A DNA stretch of 64,000 bases from CALZKI01 sp045124055 (GTDB lineage Bacteria > Bacillota > Clostridia > Lachnospirales > Lachnospiraceae): the NCBI GenBank assembly GCA_045124055.1, contig JBGVKZ010000027.1:16437-80436 (forward strand). The letters run 5' to 3'. Made by a program: the position numbers and the translations under genes. Below are positions 24,778 to 33,046 of the stretch, one piece after another. Each line of letters begins with the position of its first letter. Position 1 is the stretch's first letter. The notes beneath the pieces were generated by a model. It ran no database searches, was not told the origin of the DNA, and was given only the letters and a program-made list of their open reading frames with translations.

Positions 24778-25986
24778 GTGGCAGTTTATAATACCCTTAG
24801 CAAAGAGCTACAAGAAAGAATCGAATATGACAGACAAAATGGCTGGCAAAATCCATATGCGTGTATTGACAGTGATGTTGTGCGTAGATATGCCGGTCAC
24901 GATAAGCCTTTTTTATGGCGACCTGTTTTTGTCAGTGATACGGAGAAAATATTGCATAATCCTTATTATAATAGGTATAGTGACAAAACTCAGGTGTTTT
25001 CCCTATATAAAAATGATGACATTTCCAGAAGGTCTTATCATGTCCAGCTGGTATCCAGAATTGCCCGCAATATTGGGGCGATATTGGGACTTAATAATGA
25101 TTTGATTGAGGCAATTTCTTTAGGGCACGATATGGGACATACGCCTTTTGGTCATGATGGAGAACGTATTTTGGACGAATTGTTTTATGAACAAAGTGGA
25201 CGTCATTTTTTTCATAATGTTCATAGTGTCAGAGTTTTAGACCACCTTATTTGCAGAAATATCAGTTTACAAACTTTAGATGGTGTCGTTTGTCACAATG
25301 GAGAAATGGAACTAAAAGAGTATAGGCCTCACCAACTTTCAAATTTTGAGGAGTTTGATAAGCGTTTGGAAAGCTGTTATCTTACAGAAAAAGCCAATAA
25401 AAAACAAGTGCCATCGACACTGGAAGGCTGTGTGATGCGTATTTGTGATATCATTGCGTATTTAGGAAAAGACAGACAGGACGCAGAGCGTTTGAAGGTT
25501 GTGGAAAATAAGGATATTTTTTCATCCTTGGAAATTGGGCAAAGTAATGCAGAGATTATTAATAATCTGATTGTAAATATTGTAGAAAATAGTTATGGAA
25601 AAGATTATCTGGCTATGGATGAAGAATATTTTAAGGCATTAAAGCTTGCAAAAAAGGAAAATTATCAGTTTATTTATGGCAACGCTGATATGAAAAAAGT
25701 GGTTGATGAGCAAATTAAACCGATGTTTGCCTGTGTATATGAAGAACTATTAAAGCAGGCAAAGGAAAAGAAAAAGGATTCTATTTTGTATACACATCAC
25801 ATTGACTTTTTGAAGGAACAGAATCAGTATCAGGCTTATTTTGATATAGAAAAATACTTAGCAGAAGACGAAAATCAGATTGTTGTAGATTATATTGCAA
25901 GTATGACAGATGATTATTTGATTGAGCTTTATCACTATTTGTTCCCAAAAGGACAATACAAAGTGGATTATAAAGGATACTTTTAA
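24778..25986 (+). CDS. HD-domain dGTPase-like phosphohydrolase
   Basis: 402 residues resembling deoxyguanosinetriphosphate triphosphohydrolase-like proteins. The metal-binding HD motif is GHDMGHTPFGHDGERILDEL, preceded by the first histidine in RRSYHVQLVSRIARNIG and followed by the later aspartate in MRICDIIAYLGKD. The N-terminal pattern NPYYNRYSDKTQVFSL is the family arginine/lysine substrate segment. GTG start with GAGAGG seven bases upstream; an out-of-frame ATG five bases earlier is not used. Predicted to hydrolyse dNTPs or related nucleotides, but many family members have unknown substrates. Confidence 0.87.
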   Translation: MAVYNTLSKELQERIEYDRQNGWQNPYACIDSDVVRRYAGHDKPFLWRPVFVSDTEKILHNPYYNRYSDKTQVFSLYKNDDISRRSYHVQLVSRIARNIGAILGLNNDLIEAISLGHDMGHTPFGHDGERILDELFYEQSGRHFFHNVHSVRVLDHLICRNISLQTLDGVVCHNGEMELKEYRPHQLSNFEEFDKRLESCYLTEKANKKQVPSTLEGCVMRICDIIAYLGKDRQDAERLKVVENKDIFSSLEIGQSNAEIINNLIVNIVENSYGKDYLAMDEEYFKALKLAKKENYQFIYGNADMKKVVDEQIKPMFACVYEELLKQAKEKKKDSILYTHHIDFLKEQNQYQAYFDIEKYLAEDENQIVVDYIASMTDDYLIELYHYLFPKGQYKVDYKGYF

Positions 25987-26006
25987 GTGATATTTATAAG
26001 GAACGA

Positions 26007-26049
26007 AACAATAGATGGTGACTTTTATAAAAAGCCGCCATCTATTGTT
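26007..26049 (-). terminator. inverted repeat at the convergent end of the HD and SDR genes
   Basis: AACAATAGATGG (26007-26018) pairs perfectly with CCATCTATTGTT (26038-26049). The right arm lies within the last codons of the SDR gene. It may end transcription from either side, although no long T run follows. Confidence 0.55.
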
Positions 26050-26741
26050 ATAATTTGACCGGTTAAATATTCGGGTGCATTTGCCAGTTGATAGGTAAGA
26101 TGAGCTATTTCTTCCGGTTTACCAAGTCGCCCGGCAGGAATTTCTTCTATTAAAATATCCATATCTTCTTTGCAAAAGCATTTGTTCATATCGGTATCAA
26201 TAACGCCACAGGCAATGGCATTGACCCGGATATGACTTGGAGCCAATTCCTTGGCAAGAGCTTTAGTAAAGGCGTTTATTCCGCCCTTCGATGCTGAGTA
26301 AGCAACTTCTGTACTAGCTCCTGCGTTGCCCCAAATAGAAGAAATATTAATGATAGAGCCGTTTTGTTTTCTTAACATTTTTGGAATGGCAAATTTACTG
26401 GTGTAAAAAACAGAGCTTAAATTGGTATCCATTATCTTTTGCCAGTCGTCTTTTTCCATATCTTGTAATAGACCTACATAGGAAATTCCTGCATTATTTA
26501 TAAGAATGTCCAGGTCATCTATCTTTTCAAATAACTGTTCCACTTCTTCATAATTCCCCATATCGACTTGATGTGCAAAACAAGGAATTTTATAGGTATC
26601 GGACAGCTTCTTTGCCACTTCTTTTAAAATCTCAAAAGAATTTTTGCAAGTTAAGTGTAGTCCATAGCCATTTTGTGCTAAAATAGTAGCTATGGCTAAG
26701 CCAATTCCACGGCTTGAGCCGGTTACAAGAGCTGTTTTCAT
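26025..26741 (-). CDS. short-chain dehydrogenase/reductase (FabG-like)
   Basis: 238-residue SDR of the classical type: NADP-binding TGSSRGIGLA at the N-terminus, NNAG in ILINNAGISYVGL, active-site serine in NISSIWGNAG and YxxxK in AYSASKGGINAFTK, ending ITIDGGFL. Closest in look to 3-oxoacyl-ACP reductase FabG or YmfI, but with no fab genes adjacent the substrate is unknown. The start at 26741 has GGAGG nine bases upstream on the minus strand; the 23-residue N-terminal extension of the longer frame is hydrophobic and has no site. Divergent from the reductase at 26814. Confidence 0.9.
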   Translation of the reverse strand: MKTALVTGSSRGIGLAIATILAQNGYGLHLTCKNSFEILKEVAKKLSDTYKIPCFAHQVDMGNYEEVEQLFEKIDDLDILINNAGISYVGLLQDMEKDDWQKIMDTNLSSVFYTSKFAIPKMLRKQNGSIINISSIWGNAGASTEVAYSASKGGINAFTKALAKELAPSHIRVNAIACGVIDTDMNKCFCKEDMDILIEEIPAGRLGKPEEIAHLTYQLANAPEYLTGQIITIDGGFL

Positions 26742-26813
26742 AAGGAAAACCTCCAAACATAAAAAATGATTTATATGAAATACTATACACAAAAGAAAGA
26801 AAAGGGACAAGTA

Positions 26814-27725
26814 ATGAAATACGATATTATTGTTATTGGGGCTGGACCAGCTGGTTTATCTGCGGCGGTTTATGGAAAAAGAGCAGGATTTAATACATTA
26901 GTAATAGACAGAAGTAGTGTGGGTGGAGGACAAGTGTTGTCCACTTATGAAGTGGATAATTATTTGGGTATTCCGGGCGTTACAGGAATGGAGCTTGGAG
27001 AAAAATTTAAAAATCACGCTTTAAATGCCGGAGCTGAATTTGTGTGTGCCAATGTTTTATCTATTGAAACAGATGGAGAAACGAAGGTGGTTCACACAGA
27101 TAAAGAGTCTTATGAAGCCAATGCAGTTATTTTTGCTGCTGGGGCACATCATGCGAAATTGCTGGTTAAGGGAGAAGAGGAATTAACTGGTATGGGCGTA
27201 TCTTACTGTGCCACTTGTGATGGTGCCTTTTTTAAGAATAGAAAAGTTGCAGTAGTTGGTGGCGGAGATGTTGCCATTGAGGATGCTATCTTTTTGGCAA
27301 GAGGCTGCGAAAAGGTGTATGTGATTCACAGAAGGGATACTTTCCGAGCTGCACATAGTTTAGTGGAAAGAGCCAGACAGTTACCAAATATCGAGTTCGT
27401 CATAGATACAACAGTATCGGAAATCTGTGGTGAGGATATGGTGGAAAAACTTTCGCTTACCAATGTTAAGACAAAAGAACAGAGAGAATTGGAAGTTGAT
27501 GGAATTTTTATTGCGGTTGGCATTGTACCGGATACGGAGATTTTGCAGGGACTTGTAGAGATGGACGAGAAAGGCTATATTCTTGGCGATGAGCTTGGAA
27601 ATACCAGTATTCCGGGGATTTTTGTTGCCGGAGATTGTAAGAAAAAAAGACTTCGTCAAATCATTACAGCGGTGGCCGATGGAGCAAATGCAATCAGTGG
27701 CGTGGAAGATTATTTCAATAAGTAA
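26814..27725 (+). CDS. trxB: thioredoxin reductase (FAD/NADPH pyridine nucleotide-disulfide oxidoreductase)
   Basis: 303 residues with FAD site GAGPAGLSAAVYGKRAGF, redox-active cysteines in SYCATCDGAFF, NADPH site VVGGGDVAIEDAIFLA and the C-terminal FAD motif GIFVAGDCKKKRLRQI. Length and motif order are those of TrxB. No thioredoxin gene is adjacent, so its partner could also be a glutaredoxin-like protein. The ATG at 26814 has AAAGGGA upstream. A strong promoter starts four bases after its stop codon. Confidence 0.92.
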   Translation: MKYDIIVIGAGPAGLSAAVYGKRAGFNTLVIDRSSVGGGQVLSTYEVDNYLGIPGVTGMELGEKFKNHALNAGAEFVCANVLSIETDGETKVVHTDKESYEANAVIFAAGAHHAKLLVKGEEELTGMGVSYCATCDGAFFKNRKVAVVGGGDVAIEDAIFLARGCEKVYVIHRRDTFRAAHSLVERARQLPNIEFVIDTTVSEICGEDMVEKLSLTNVKTKEQRELEVDGIFIAVGIVPDTEILQGLVEMDEKGYILGDELGNTSIPGIFVAGDCKKKRLRQIITAVADGANAISGVEDYFNK

Positions 27726-27728
27726 AGG

Positions 27729-27757
27729 TTGACAGAACGGAAATAGAGTGGTATATT
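27729..27757 (+). promoter_or_regulatory. promoter for the NlpC/P60 gene
   Basis: TTGACA (27729-27734), 17-base spacer, TATATT (27752-27757). Gives a leader of about 110 bases. Confidence 0.75.
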
Positions 27758-27759
27758 CA

Positions 27760-27848
27760 AAACCTACGTAATAATTTTGTAACATTTTGCGTAAAATATG
27801 TAACAATTAATGCAAAATCAAGCATAAGTTATTGGTAGGTTTGATTTT
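27760..27848 (+). promoter_or_regulatory. structured leader of the NlpC/P60 gene
   Basis: AAACCTAC (27760-27767) can pair with GTAGGTTT (27835-27842), which is followed by GATTTTTT, so the leader could fold as a long attenuator-like hairpin. Inside it TGTAAC occurs twice in direct orientation (27778 and 27799, 21 bases apart), resembling the half-site of WalR boxes (TGTWAH), though the spacing is two helical turns instead of one. I see no known riboswitch class. Confidence 0.4.
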
Positions 27849-27874
27849 TTTAATAGAACTTATGGAGAGCAATT

Positions 27875-29071
27875 ATGAAATATAATTTTTTAAAGAAAGT
27901 GGTTTGTCTTGCTCTTGCCTCGGTAATATTTTTAAACTGCGATATTTCCGCAAACGCAAGTAATGGTATGGTGGTAAAAAATGTTTTACCTTCTGCCGGA
28001 ATGGGCATTGACTTATCTCAGAGTAGTCAGTCCCTTCAGTCTATTGCACAGGCAAAAGGTCAGAACAGCCAAGTAATTGATAATATAGAAGATACTTTAG
28101 ATGTAAGAAGTTTAGTTGAAAATCAAGTATCAGATGAAGACGCAGAATTCTCTAATTTGGTAATCGCACAGGTAAATGATTACGTCAATGTACGTTCTAT
28201 GCCAAGTGAAGAAGGCGAGATTGTTGGTAAACTTTACAATAATTCCGTAGGTGATTTATTGGCAGAAGAAAATGGTTGGTATCAGATTTCATCAGGTAAT
28301 GTAGTTGGATATGTAAAAGCTGAATATTGCGTAACAGGAGAAGATGCGATTGAATTAGCAAAAGAATTGGATACCAGAATTGCAACAGTAAAAACGGTTA
28401 CTTTATATGTAAAGAAAGAAATGGCACAGGAATCCGAAGTGCTGGGTTATCTTGCTATGGGCGACCAGGTTATCGTTTTAGAGGAAACGGAAGAATGGTG
28501 TAAAGTCAGCGTAGAAGAAGGTGACGGATACGTTTCTAAGGAATTGGTGTCTTTGCATTCTGAATTTGTTACCGCAGAATCCAAGGAAGAAGAAGCTGCA
28601 AGACTTGCAGAGGAACAAAGAGAACGTGAAGAAGCCAGAGAAGCTGCAAGATTGGCTGCTTTAGAAAAGGCACAAACAGAAACAGTTGAAGAAAGTGTAG
28701 CTGTGGATACCGCGGTTGAACCTACGGATATTGGTATCGATGTGGCTGAATACGCTTGTCAATTCGTAGGAAATCCATACAAATGGGGTGGCACAAGTTT
28801 AACTGAGGGTGCAGATTGTTCGGGATTTGTTATGAGTGTTTATGCAAACTTTGGTGTAGAATTACCTCATTCCTCTGCATCAGATAGAAATGTAGGTTAT
28901 GGTGTAGACGGTTTAGAAAACGCAATTCCTGGGGATATTATCTGTTATTCAGGTCACGTGGCAATTTATATTGGTGACGGACAGATTGTTCACGCTTCTA
29001 CGGAAAAGACGGGTATTATTATTTCTGATGCTTCATACAGAAAGATTTTATGCATTAGAAGGATTTTTTAA
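27875..29071 (+). CDS. secreted SH3-domain NlpC/P60 peptidoglycan hydrolase
   Basis: 398 residues. Signal peptide at 1-29 (KK start, hydrophobic core, cleavage near ANA-S). Two SH3-like domains follow: ~88-145 (DYVNVRSMPSEEGEIVGKLY) and ~165-225 (VTLYVKKEMAQESEVLGYLA). A charged helical linker at ~230-275 rich in E, A and R leads to the C-terminal NlpC/P60 domain with catalytic C315 in GADCSGFVMSVY, H361 in YSGHVAIYIG and a third polar residue at IVHAS. It should cleave gamma-D-glutamyl links in peptidoglycan stems outside the cell, in growth or cell separation. Site TATGGAGAGCAATT precedes the ATG. Confidence 0.93.
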   Translation: MKYNFLKKVVCLALASVIFLNCDISANASNGMVVKNVLPSAGMGIDLSQSSQSLQSIAQAKGQNSQVIDNIEDTLDVRSLVENQVSDEDAEFSNLVIAQVNDYVNVRSMPSEEGEIVGKLYNNSVGDLLAEENGWYQISSGNVVGYVKAEYCVTGEDAIELAKELDTRIATVKTVTLYVKKEMAQESEVLGYLAMGDQVIVLEETEEWCKVSVEEGDGYVSKELVSLHSEFVTAESKEEEAARLAEEQREREEAREAARLAALEKAQTETVEESVAVDTAVEPTDIGIDVAEYACQFVGNPYKWGGTSLTEGADCSGFVMSVYANFGVELPHSSASDRNVGYGVDGLENAIPGDIICYSGHVAIYIGDGQIVHASTEKTGIIISDASYRKILCIRRIF

Positions 29072-29083
29072 TATGGATTTACT

Positions 29084-29122
29084 AAAGCACCTTATAGGAA
29101 TTTCTTATGAGGTGCTTTTTTA
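29084..29122 (+). terminator. intrinsic terminator after the NlpC/P60 gene
   Basis: AAAGCACCT (29084-29092) pairs with AGGTGCTTT (29110-29118), with further pairing inside, followed by TTTTATT. Confidence 0.88.
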
Positions 29123-29172
29123 TTAGGTGCTACATCAAGCATAGATTACTAAAGCTGAGAATGGGCAAAAAG

Positions 29173-29269
29173 TTTTCCACAATATAAAATGCCGTATTAT
29201 GTCGAAAAAACAGAAAAAGAAGTGAGTTATGCACATTTTCCACAATATTTCAAAAAATTATGTGTATAA
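29173..29269. promoter_or_regulatory. cluster of four DnaA-box-like 9-mers
   Basis: In the 302-base gap before hpf: TTTTCCACA (29173-29181), TTATGCACA (29227-29235), TTTTCCACA directly adjoining it (29236-29244) and TGTGTATAA (29261-29269, the reverse complement of TTATACACA). The second and fourth fit TTATNCACA exactly; the other two differ at one base. The dnaA/dnaN genes are not in this window, so this is unlikely to be oriC; it may titrate DnaA or regulate hpf. Confidence 0.55.
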
Positions 29270-29309
29270 GTTATGGTAACTAAGAAATTGAAATAAATCC
29301 CTTAAATTG

Positions 29310-29339
29310 TTGCACAATTCATTCTAAATGTGATATAAT
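29310..29339 (+). promoter_or_regulatory. promoter for hpf
   Basis: TTGCAC (29310-29315), 18-base spacer, TATAAT (29334-29339), 34 bases before the start codon. Confidence 0.65.
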
Positions 29340-29373
29340 GCATATACAATAACAACTGGGAAGGGTGATGAAT

Positions 29374-29901
29374 ATGAAATTTATTATCATTGGCAAGAAT
29401 ATTGAGGTCACACCGGGGTTAAAAGCAGCGGTAGAAGACAAAATCGGTAAGCTTGAAAAATATTTTACAAAGGAGACAGAAGTACACGTTACATTGTCAG
29501 TTGAAAAAGACCGACAGAAAATTGAAGTTACCATTCCTGTTAAAGGAAGTATTATCCGTTCAGAACAAGTTAGCAGTGATATGTATGTATCAATAGATTT
29601 AGTAGAGGAGATTATAGAACGCCAGTTAAAGAAATATAAAGCGAAGTTAGCGGACAAGCAAAAAGACAGTGGATTCTTCCAGGAAGATTTCTTTGAAAAG
29701 GATTATATGGACGAAGAAGAAGTGAAAATTGTTCGTTCTAAGAAATTTGATATCAAACCAATGTATCCGGAAGATGCATGTATTCAGATGGAATTATTAG
29801 GACACGGTTTCTTCGTATTTATGAATGCTGAAACAGACCAAGTAAATGTAGTTTACAAGAGAAAAGGTAACACATACGGAATTATTGAACCGGAAGATTA
29901 A
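29374..29901 (+). CDS. hpf: ribosome hibernation promoting factor, long form
   Basis: 175 residues. The N-terminal ~95 form the S30AE/YfiA domain (MKFIIIGKNIEVTPGLKAAV; KLEKYFTKETEVHVTLSV) that occupies the decoding centre of idle ribosomes. An acidic linker follows, and the C-terminal ~55 residues (IVRSKKFDIKPMYPEDACIQ ending VNVVYKRKGNTYGIIEPED) form the dimerisation domain of the long form, which produces 100S ribosomes in Firmicutes. I chose the ATG at 29374, eight bases after AAGGG; GTG 29365 and ATG 29368 are too close to the site. Own promoter and terminator. Confidence 0.95.
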   Translation: MKFIIIGKNIEVTPGLKAAVEDKIGKLEKYFTKETEVHVTLSVEKDRQKIEVTIPVKGSIIRSEQVSSDMYVSIDLVEEIIERQLKKYKAKLADKQKDSGFFQEDFFEKDYMDEEEVKIVRSKKFDIKPMYPEDACIQMELLGHGFFVFMNAETDQVNVVYKRKGNTYGIIEPED

Positions 29902-29929
29902 TTGAATATGAAAAGTTAGGAATAGGAAA

Positions 29930-29966
29930 GCTCCGATAGAATTGCTATCGGGGCTTATCTTTTTTA
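29930..29966 (+). terminator. intrinsic terminator after hpf
   Basis: Ten-base-pair stem (29930-29939 with 29945-29954, one G-U) and loop AATTG, followed by TTATCTTTTTT. Confidence 0.9.
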
Positions 29967-30003
29967 AGGTATAGGAAAATCCATATGTATACAAATTAAA
30001 ACA

Positions 30004-30032
30004 TTGCAAAAAAGCCTATATTATGATAAAAT
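30004..30032 (+). promoter_or_regulatory. promoter for the butyryl-CoA operon
   Basis: TTGCAA (30004-30009), 17-base spacer, TAAAAT (30027-30032). The ~80-base leader contains a small hairpin GCCCG-AAAATG-CGGGC (about 30074-30089). No Rex operator could be identified by eye. Confidence 0.55.
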
Positions 30033-30117
30033 AGGAGCAGTGGGCAATGACAAAAAAATAACAATCATTGCGAAGCCCGAAAATGCGGGCATTTATTCAA
30101 ATATGGAGGAAATTAAA

Positions 30118-31308
30118 ATGGCAAAGAAAATCGTATTAGCAGGCGCATGCCGTACGGCGATTGGAACCATGGGTGGTGCACTTAGCACTGTACCAGCAGC
30201 AGATTTGGGTTCCATCGTTATCAAAGAAGCAGTAAAAAGAGCAGGAATCAAATCTGAAGATGTTGACCACGTATATATGGGTTGTGTAATCCAGGCTGGT
30301 CTCGGACAGAATGTAGCTCGTCAGGCATCTATCAAAGCTGGTTTACCAATCGAAACACCAGCAGTTACAGTAAACGTTGTATGTGGTTCAGGTCTTAACT
30401 GTGTAAATATGGCAGCACAGATGATTTTAGCAGGTGATGCTGATATCGTTGTTGCAGGTGGTATGGAAAATATGTCAAAAGCACCTTATGCGATTCCACA
30501 GGCTCGTTATGGATATAGAATGAACAATGCTACTATGGTAGATACAATGGTTAATGATGCATTATGGGATGCATTCAACAATTACCATATGATTCAGACA
30601 GCAGACAATATTTGTGCTGATGAAAGATGGAACCTTACAAGAGAAGAACTCGATGAGTTTGCATTAGCTAGTCAGCAGAAATGTGCAAAAGCTATGGCTG
30701 AAGGCAAATTTAAAGATGAAATCGTTCCAGTAGAAGTTAAAATGAAAAAAGAAACAGTGGTTGTTGATACAGACGAAGGACCACGTCCAAACACAACAAT
30801 GGAAGGTCTTGCAAAACTTCGTGCAATTAATCCAAATGGTAAAGTTACAGCAGGTAATGCTTCTGGTATCAATGATGGTGCAGCAGCAATCGTTGTAATG
30901 AGCGAAGAAAAAGCAAAAGAACTTGGTGTTACACCAATGGCTACATGGGTTGCAGGTGCACTTGGCGGTGTTGACCCATCTATTATGGGTATCGGACCAG
31001 TTGCTTCTACAAAGAAAGTACTTGCTAAAACAGGTCTTTCTATCGATGATATGGACTTAATCGAAGCAAACGAAGCTTTCGCTGCTCAGTCAATCGCAGT
31101 TGGTAGAGATTTAGGTTTTGACTTAACAAAATTAAACGTAAACGGTGGTGCCATTGCACTTGGTCACCCAGTAGGTGCTTCAGGTTGTCGTATTCTTGTT
31201 ACATTACTTCATGAAATGCAGAAACGCGATGCTAAGAGAGGTCTTGCTACATTATGTATCGGTGGCGGTATGGGCTGCTCAACCATCGTTGAAAAATATG
31301 AAGCTTAG
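30118..31308 (+). CDS. thl: acetyl-CoA C-acetyltransferase (thiolase)
   Basis: Condenses two acetyl-CoA to acetoacetyl-CoA, the first step of butyrate formation. 396 residues. Acyl-enzyme cysteine C89 in NVVCGSGLNCVN; base histidine in GGAIALGHPVGASGCR; second cysteine in CIGGGMGCS. The ATG at 30118 follows GGAGG at proper spacing; the frame extends 38 codons upstream into the leader, but without a site. First gene of thl-crt-hbd-bcd-etfB-etfA. Confidence 0.96.
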   Translation: MAKKIVLAGACRTAIGTMGGALSTVPAADLGSIVIKEAVKRAGIKSEDVDHVYMGCVIQAGLGQNVARQASIKAGLPIETPAVTVNVVCGSGLNCVNMAAQMILAGDADIVVAGGMENMSKAPYAIPQARYGYRMNNATMVDTMVNDALWDAFNNYHMIQTADNICADERWNLTREELDEFALASQQKCAKAMAEGKFKDEIVPVEVKMKKETVVVDTDEGPRPNTTMEGLAKLRAINPNGKVTAGNASGINDGAAAIVVMSEEKAKELGVTPMATWVAGALGGVDPSIMGIGPVASTKKVLAKTGLSIDDMDLIEANEAFAAQSIAVGRDLGFDLTKLNVNGGAIALGHPVGASGCRILVTLLHEMQKRDAKRGLATLCIGGGMGCSTIVEKYEA

Positions 31309-31330
31309 TCATTTTTAAGGAGATTTAGTG

Positions 31331-32116
31331 ATGGAATACATTTTATATGAAGAAAAAGGTCAGGTTGGTATTATTACAATCAACCGTGAAAAAGCATTAA
31401 ATGCATTAAACTCAACAGTTCTTGATGAATTAAATGCTACATTAGATGCTGTTAATTTGGACGAAACAAGATGTCTTATTTTAACAGGTGCTGGTCAGAA
31501 ATCATTCGTAGCTGGTGCTGATATTGGAGAAATGAGCACACTTACAAAAGCAGAAGGTGAAGCTTTTGGTAAAAAGGGTAACGATGTTTTCCGTAAATTA
31601 GAAACATTCCCAATTCCAGTAATTGCTGCAATCAACGGATTTGCACTTGGTGGTGGCTGTGAAATCGCTATGAGCTGTGATATCAGAATTTGTTCTGACA
31701 ACGCAGTATTTGGTCAGCCAGAAGTAGGTCTTGGTATTACACCAGGTTTTGGTGGCACACAGAGACTTGCTCGTCTTGTAGGTGCTGGAATGGCAAAACA
31801 GATGATTTATACAGCAAGAAATATCAAAGCTGACGAAGCATACAGAATCGGCCTTGTAAACGCTGTTTATACACAGGAAGAATTAATGCCAGCTGCTGAA
31901 AAAATGGCTGCAGGTATTGCAAAGAATGCTCCAATCGCTGTTCGTAACTGCAAAAAAGCAATTAATGAAGGCCTTGATGTAGATATGGATCAGGCAATCG
32001 TTATTGAAGAAAAATTATTTGGAGACTGTTTTGAAACAGAAGACCAGGTATATGGAATGGCATTTTTCCTTGACAAAAACAAAGAAAAAGTAAAAGAACC
32101 ATTCAAAAACAAATAA
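31331..32116 (+). CDS. crt: crotonase (3-hydroxybutyryl-CoA dehydratase)
   Basis: Enoyl-CoA hydratase of 261 residues that dehydrates 3-hydroxybutyryl-CoA to crotonyl-CoA. Family marks: oxyanion-hole segments SFVAGADIGEMS and INGFALGGGCEIAMSCDIRI, and the two catalytic glutamates in FGQPEVGLGITPGFGGTQRL. ATG at 31331 with AAGGAG eight bases upstream. Second gene of the butyryl-CoA operon, 22 bases after thl. Confidence 0.96.
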   Translation: MEYILYEEKGQVGIITINREKALNALNSTVLDELNATLDAVNLDETRCLILTGAGQKSFVAGADIGEMSTLTKAEGEAFGKKGNDVFRKLETFPIPVIAAINGFALGGGCEIAMSCDIRICSDNAVFGQPEVGLGITPGFGGTQRLARLVGAGMAKQMIYTARNIKADEAYRIGLVNAVYTQEELMPAAEKMAAGIAKNAPIAVRNCKKAINEGLDVDMDQAIVIEEKLFGDCFETEDQVYGMAFFLDKNKEKVKEPFKNK

Positions 32117-32142
32117 TAAAATAATCTTTAGGAGGTTTTATC

Positions 32143-33015
32143 ATGAAAGTAGGTATTATTGGTGCCGGTACAATGGGACAGGGCATTGCAAAAGCATTTG
32201 CTCAGGTAGACGGATACGAAGTTGCACTCTGCGATATTAAAGAGGAGTGGGCACAAGGCGGAAAAGACAAGATTGCAAAAGGTTATGCAAAGCTTGTAGA
32301 AAAAGGTAAAATGACACAGGAAACAGCAGACGCTATCGTTGCTAAAATCACTCCTGGTTTGAAAGAAAACCTTTGTGCAGATTGCGATTTAATCGTAGAA
32401 GCTGCATTTGAAAATATGGAAGTTAAGAAAACAACATTTGGCGAACTTGATAAGATTGCAAAACCTGAATGTATTTTTGCATCTAACACATCAAGTCTTT
32501 CAATTACAGAAATTGGAAATGGTTTAACACGTCCTATGATTGGTATGCATTTCTTCAATCCTGCTGATAGAATGAAATTAGTTGAAGTTATTGCAGGCGT
32601 AAACACACCACAGGAAACAGTTGATGCTATCGTGAAGATTTCTGAAGAAATCGGAAAAACACCTGTACAGGTTAACGAAGCAGCAGGTTTCGTAGTAAAC
32701 CGTATCTTAATCCCAATGATTAACGAAGCTGCTTTCATCAAAATGGAAGGTGTTTCTGATATCGCAGGTATCGATGCTGCTATGAAACTTGGTGCAAACC
32801 ATCCAATGGGACCATTAGAATTAGGCGATTTTGTAGGTTTAGATATTTGTCTTGCTATTATGGACGTTCTTTATAATGAAACAGGCGACAGCAAATATCG
32901 TGCATGTCCACTTATCCGTAAGATGGTTCGTGGCGGTAACCTTGGTGTTAAGAGCGGCAAGGGCTTTTATGTATATAATGCAGACAGAACAAAAACTCCT
33001 GTTGATGCTCAATAA
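32143..33015 (+). CDS. hbd: 3-hydroxybutyryl-CoA dehydrogenase
   Basis: Reduces acetoacetyl-CoA to 3-hydroxybutyryl-CoA. 290 residues: N-terminal Rossmann fold GIIGAGTMGQGIAKAFAQ, catalytic histidine in MIGMHFFNPADRMKLVEV, asparagine in SNTSSLSIT, then the C-terminal dimerisation domain with FVVNRILIPMINEA and MGPLELGDFVGLD. Excellent ribosome binding site (AGGAGGTTTTATC). Third gene of the operon. Confidence 0.97.
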   Translation: MKVGIIGAGTMGQGIAKAFAQVDGYEVALCDIKEEWAQGGKDKIAKGYAKLVEKGKMTQETADAIVAKITPGLKENLCADCDLIVEAAFENMEVKKTTFGELDKIAKPECIFASNTSSLSITEIGNGLTRPMIGMHFFNPADRMKLVEVIAGVNTPQETVDAIVKISEEIGKTPVQVNEAAGFVVNRILIPMINEAAFIKMEGVSDIAGIDAAMKLGANHPMGPLELGDFVGLDICLAIMDVLYNETGDSKYRACPLIRKMVRGGNLGVKSGKGFYVYNADRTKTPVDAQ

Positions 33016-33046
33016 TTAAAATATATTTTTGGAGGAAAAAAGAATC

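Noticed and set aside
24725..25105. 126-codon frame overlapping the start of the HD phosphohydrolase
   Set aside because: It overlaps conserved HD-protein sequence in another frame; the ATG five bases before the GTG belongs to no recognised protein.
27726..27874. c-di-AMP (ydaO) or c-di-GMP riboswitch before the NlpC/P60 gene
   Set aside because: Expected for such hydrolases, but the conserved core sequences of these riboswitches are absent.
29173..29269. DnaA-box cluster as the chromosomal origin
   Set aside because: dnaA, dnaN, rpmH and the usual neighbours are missing and no clear AT-rich unwinding module with many boxes is seen.
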